5,843 nucleotides of DNA, from positions 1 to 5,843 of the forward strand of contig CAMLET010000229.1 of the NCBI GenBank assembly GCA_946479125.1, written 5' to 3'. A model generated the notes under the pieces. That model did no database searches. It saw only the letters and a list, made by a program, of their open reading frames with translations, and was not told the origin of the DNA. A program made the position numbers and the translations under genes. Positions 5,280-5,843 of the stretch are shown piece after piece (position 1 is the first letter of the stretch; each line of letters starts with the position of its first letter). This DNA is from an uncultured Flavobacteriales bacterium. Its GTDB lineage: Bacteria; Bacteroidota; Bacteroidia; Flavobacteriales; Crocinitomicaceae.

Positions 5280-5843
5280 TTAATATTTTTTTATCAATTC
5301 AACCATTTGTAATGCCGCTGTTCCATTCCCGAAATAGTCTTTTCTTTGATTCGACGGATTGAAATTTTCAATCGCATCTTTAATCTTCGCCGTATCAGCT
5401 CCAACTATCACATTCCAGCCATTTTCAACGGTTTCTACCCATTCCGTTTCATCTCGCATTGTGATACAAGGTTTCGCTAAGAAATAAGCTTCTTTTTGAA
5501 CCCCGCCACTGTCGGTTACAATCTTTTTCGAACCTGCTTCCAATCGAACCATGTCCAGATAACCAACCGGCTCTATGACTTTTATGTGCGATTTCAATTC
5601 AATTCCGTAATCCGAAAGGTATTTCTGTGTCCTTGGATGTAAAGGCAGAACAATTGTTTCTGCAACGGCATTTAATCCTTCAATTATTCCTTTCAAGCGG
5701 TTGATATCATTGGTGTTTTCAGCTCTATGAATCGTACAAAGAAGGAATTCGCCATCTTTCACTCCCAAAGTTTGCAGGATGGTACTTTTATCTTTCGCCA
5801 TTCCCGTAAAATGCAGTATCCCATCATACATCACGTCACCAAC
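5280..5843 (-). CDS. wecB: UDP-N-acetylglucosamine 2-epimerase (non-hydrolysing), C-terminal half
   Basis: The frame is open to the window edge and gives the last 187 residues of a protein whose family is usually about 360-390 long; the 5' half is outside. The first visible residues, VGDVMYDG, are the conserved family motif, so the GTG at 5834 is an internal Val codon, not a start. Further motifs are TIHRAENT (about 37-44), PLHPRT (67-72), VTDSGGVQKEAYFLAKPC (109-126) and MRDETEWVETVENGWN (129-144). The enzyme epimerises C2 of UDP-GlcNAc (giving UDP-ManNAc) or of a modified UDP-GlcNAc in the cytosol. The EWVE signature differs from the ERPE of E. coli WecB and of FnlC, and as I recall it is seen in WbpI-like and archaeal members, so the substrate could be a derivative. 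It is the first visible gene of the minus-strand run and is tightly linked to the GT4 gene. Confidence 0.92.
   Translation of the reverse strand, partial: VGDVMYDGILHFTGMAKDKSTILQTLGVKDGEFLLCTIHRAENTNDINRLKGIIEGLNAVAETIVLPLHPRTQKYLSDYGIELKSHIKVIEPVGYLDMVRLEAGSKKIVTDSGGVQKEAYFLAKPCITMRDETEWVETVENGWNVIVGADTAKIKDAIENFNPSNQRKDYFGNGTAALQMVELIKKY

Noticed and set aside
5832..5834. GTG at 5834 as start of a short epimerase-like protein
   Set aside because: The frame continues to the window edge with VGD, part of the conserved VGDVMYDG motif, so the gene is simply cut by the window.

Overview
The window looks like chromosomal DNA from a member of the Bacteroidota, most likely a Flavobacteriales/Crocinitomicaceae-type organism. 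The evidence is the AT-rich base use, the absence of Shine-Dalgarno sequences, several sites resembling the Bacteroidota promoter (TTG, 19 bp, TAnnTTTG), a type IX secretion (T9SS) C-terminal sorting domain, and Bacteroidota-style lipoprotein leaders. The exact genus cannot be fixed from the sequence alone.

Left part (1-1478) holds small housekeeping or accessory genes: the 3' part of an unknown lipoprotein gene (+), an alkyltransferase-like DNA-repair protein with Ala in place of the catalytic Cys (-), a tiny secreted protein that is almost only a T9SS sorting domain (+), and a four-helix DMT_6/DUF486 membrane protein (+). The repair gene and the sorting-domain gene diverge from one short region in which two promoter-like sites face each other and overlap. 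The DMT_6 gene seems to be transcribed from its own ATG (leaderless). A GC-rich hairpin at 1480-1517 separates this part from the next.

Right part (1509-5843) is read entirely on the minus strand and is the end of a surface-polysaccharide locus. In transcription order it holds: the C-terminal half of a non-hydrolysing UDP-GlcNAc 2-epimerase (WecB family, cut by the window edge), a WbuB-like GT4 glycosyltransferase one base later, a small lipoprotein with two C-terminal membrane helices, a DegT/ArnB/WcfR-like PLP aminotransferase, and a small WcfS/PglC-like phosphoglycosyl transferase overlapping it by ATGA. Together the last two would make a UDP-4-amino-sugar and load it as sugar-1-phosphate onto undecaprenyl phosphate; the epimerase would supply another sugar nucleotide, and the GT4 enzyme would extend the lipid-linked glycan.

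The most notable oddity is the lipoprotein gene. An ideal leader starting at an ATG (3995) is broken by an in-frame TAG at codon 3, so the gene must use a downstream TTG, be read through, or be newly inactivated. No RNA genes, CRISPR array, insertion sequence or clearly new multi-gene system is visible.
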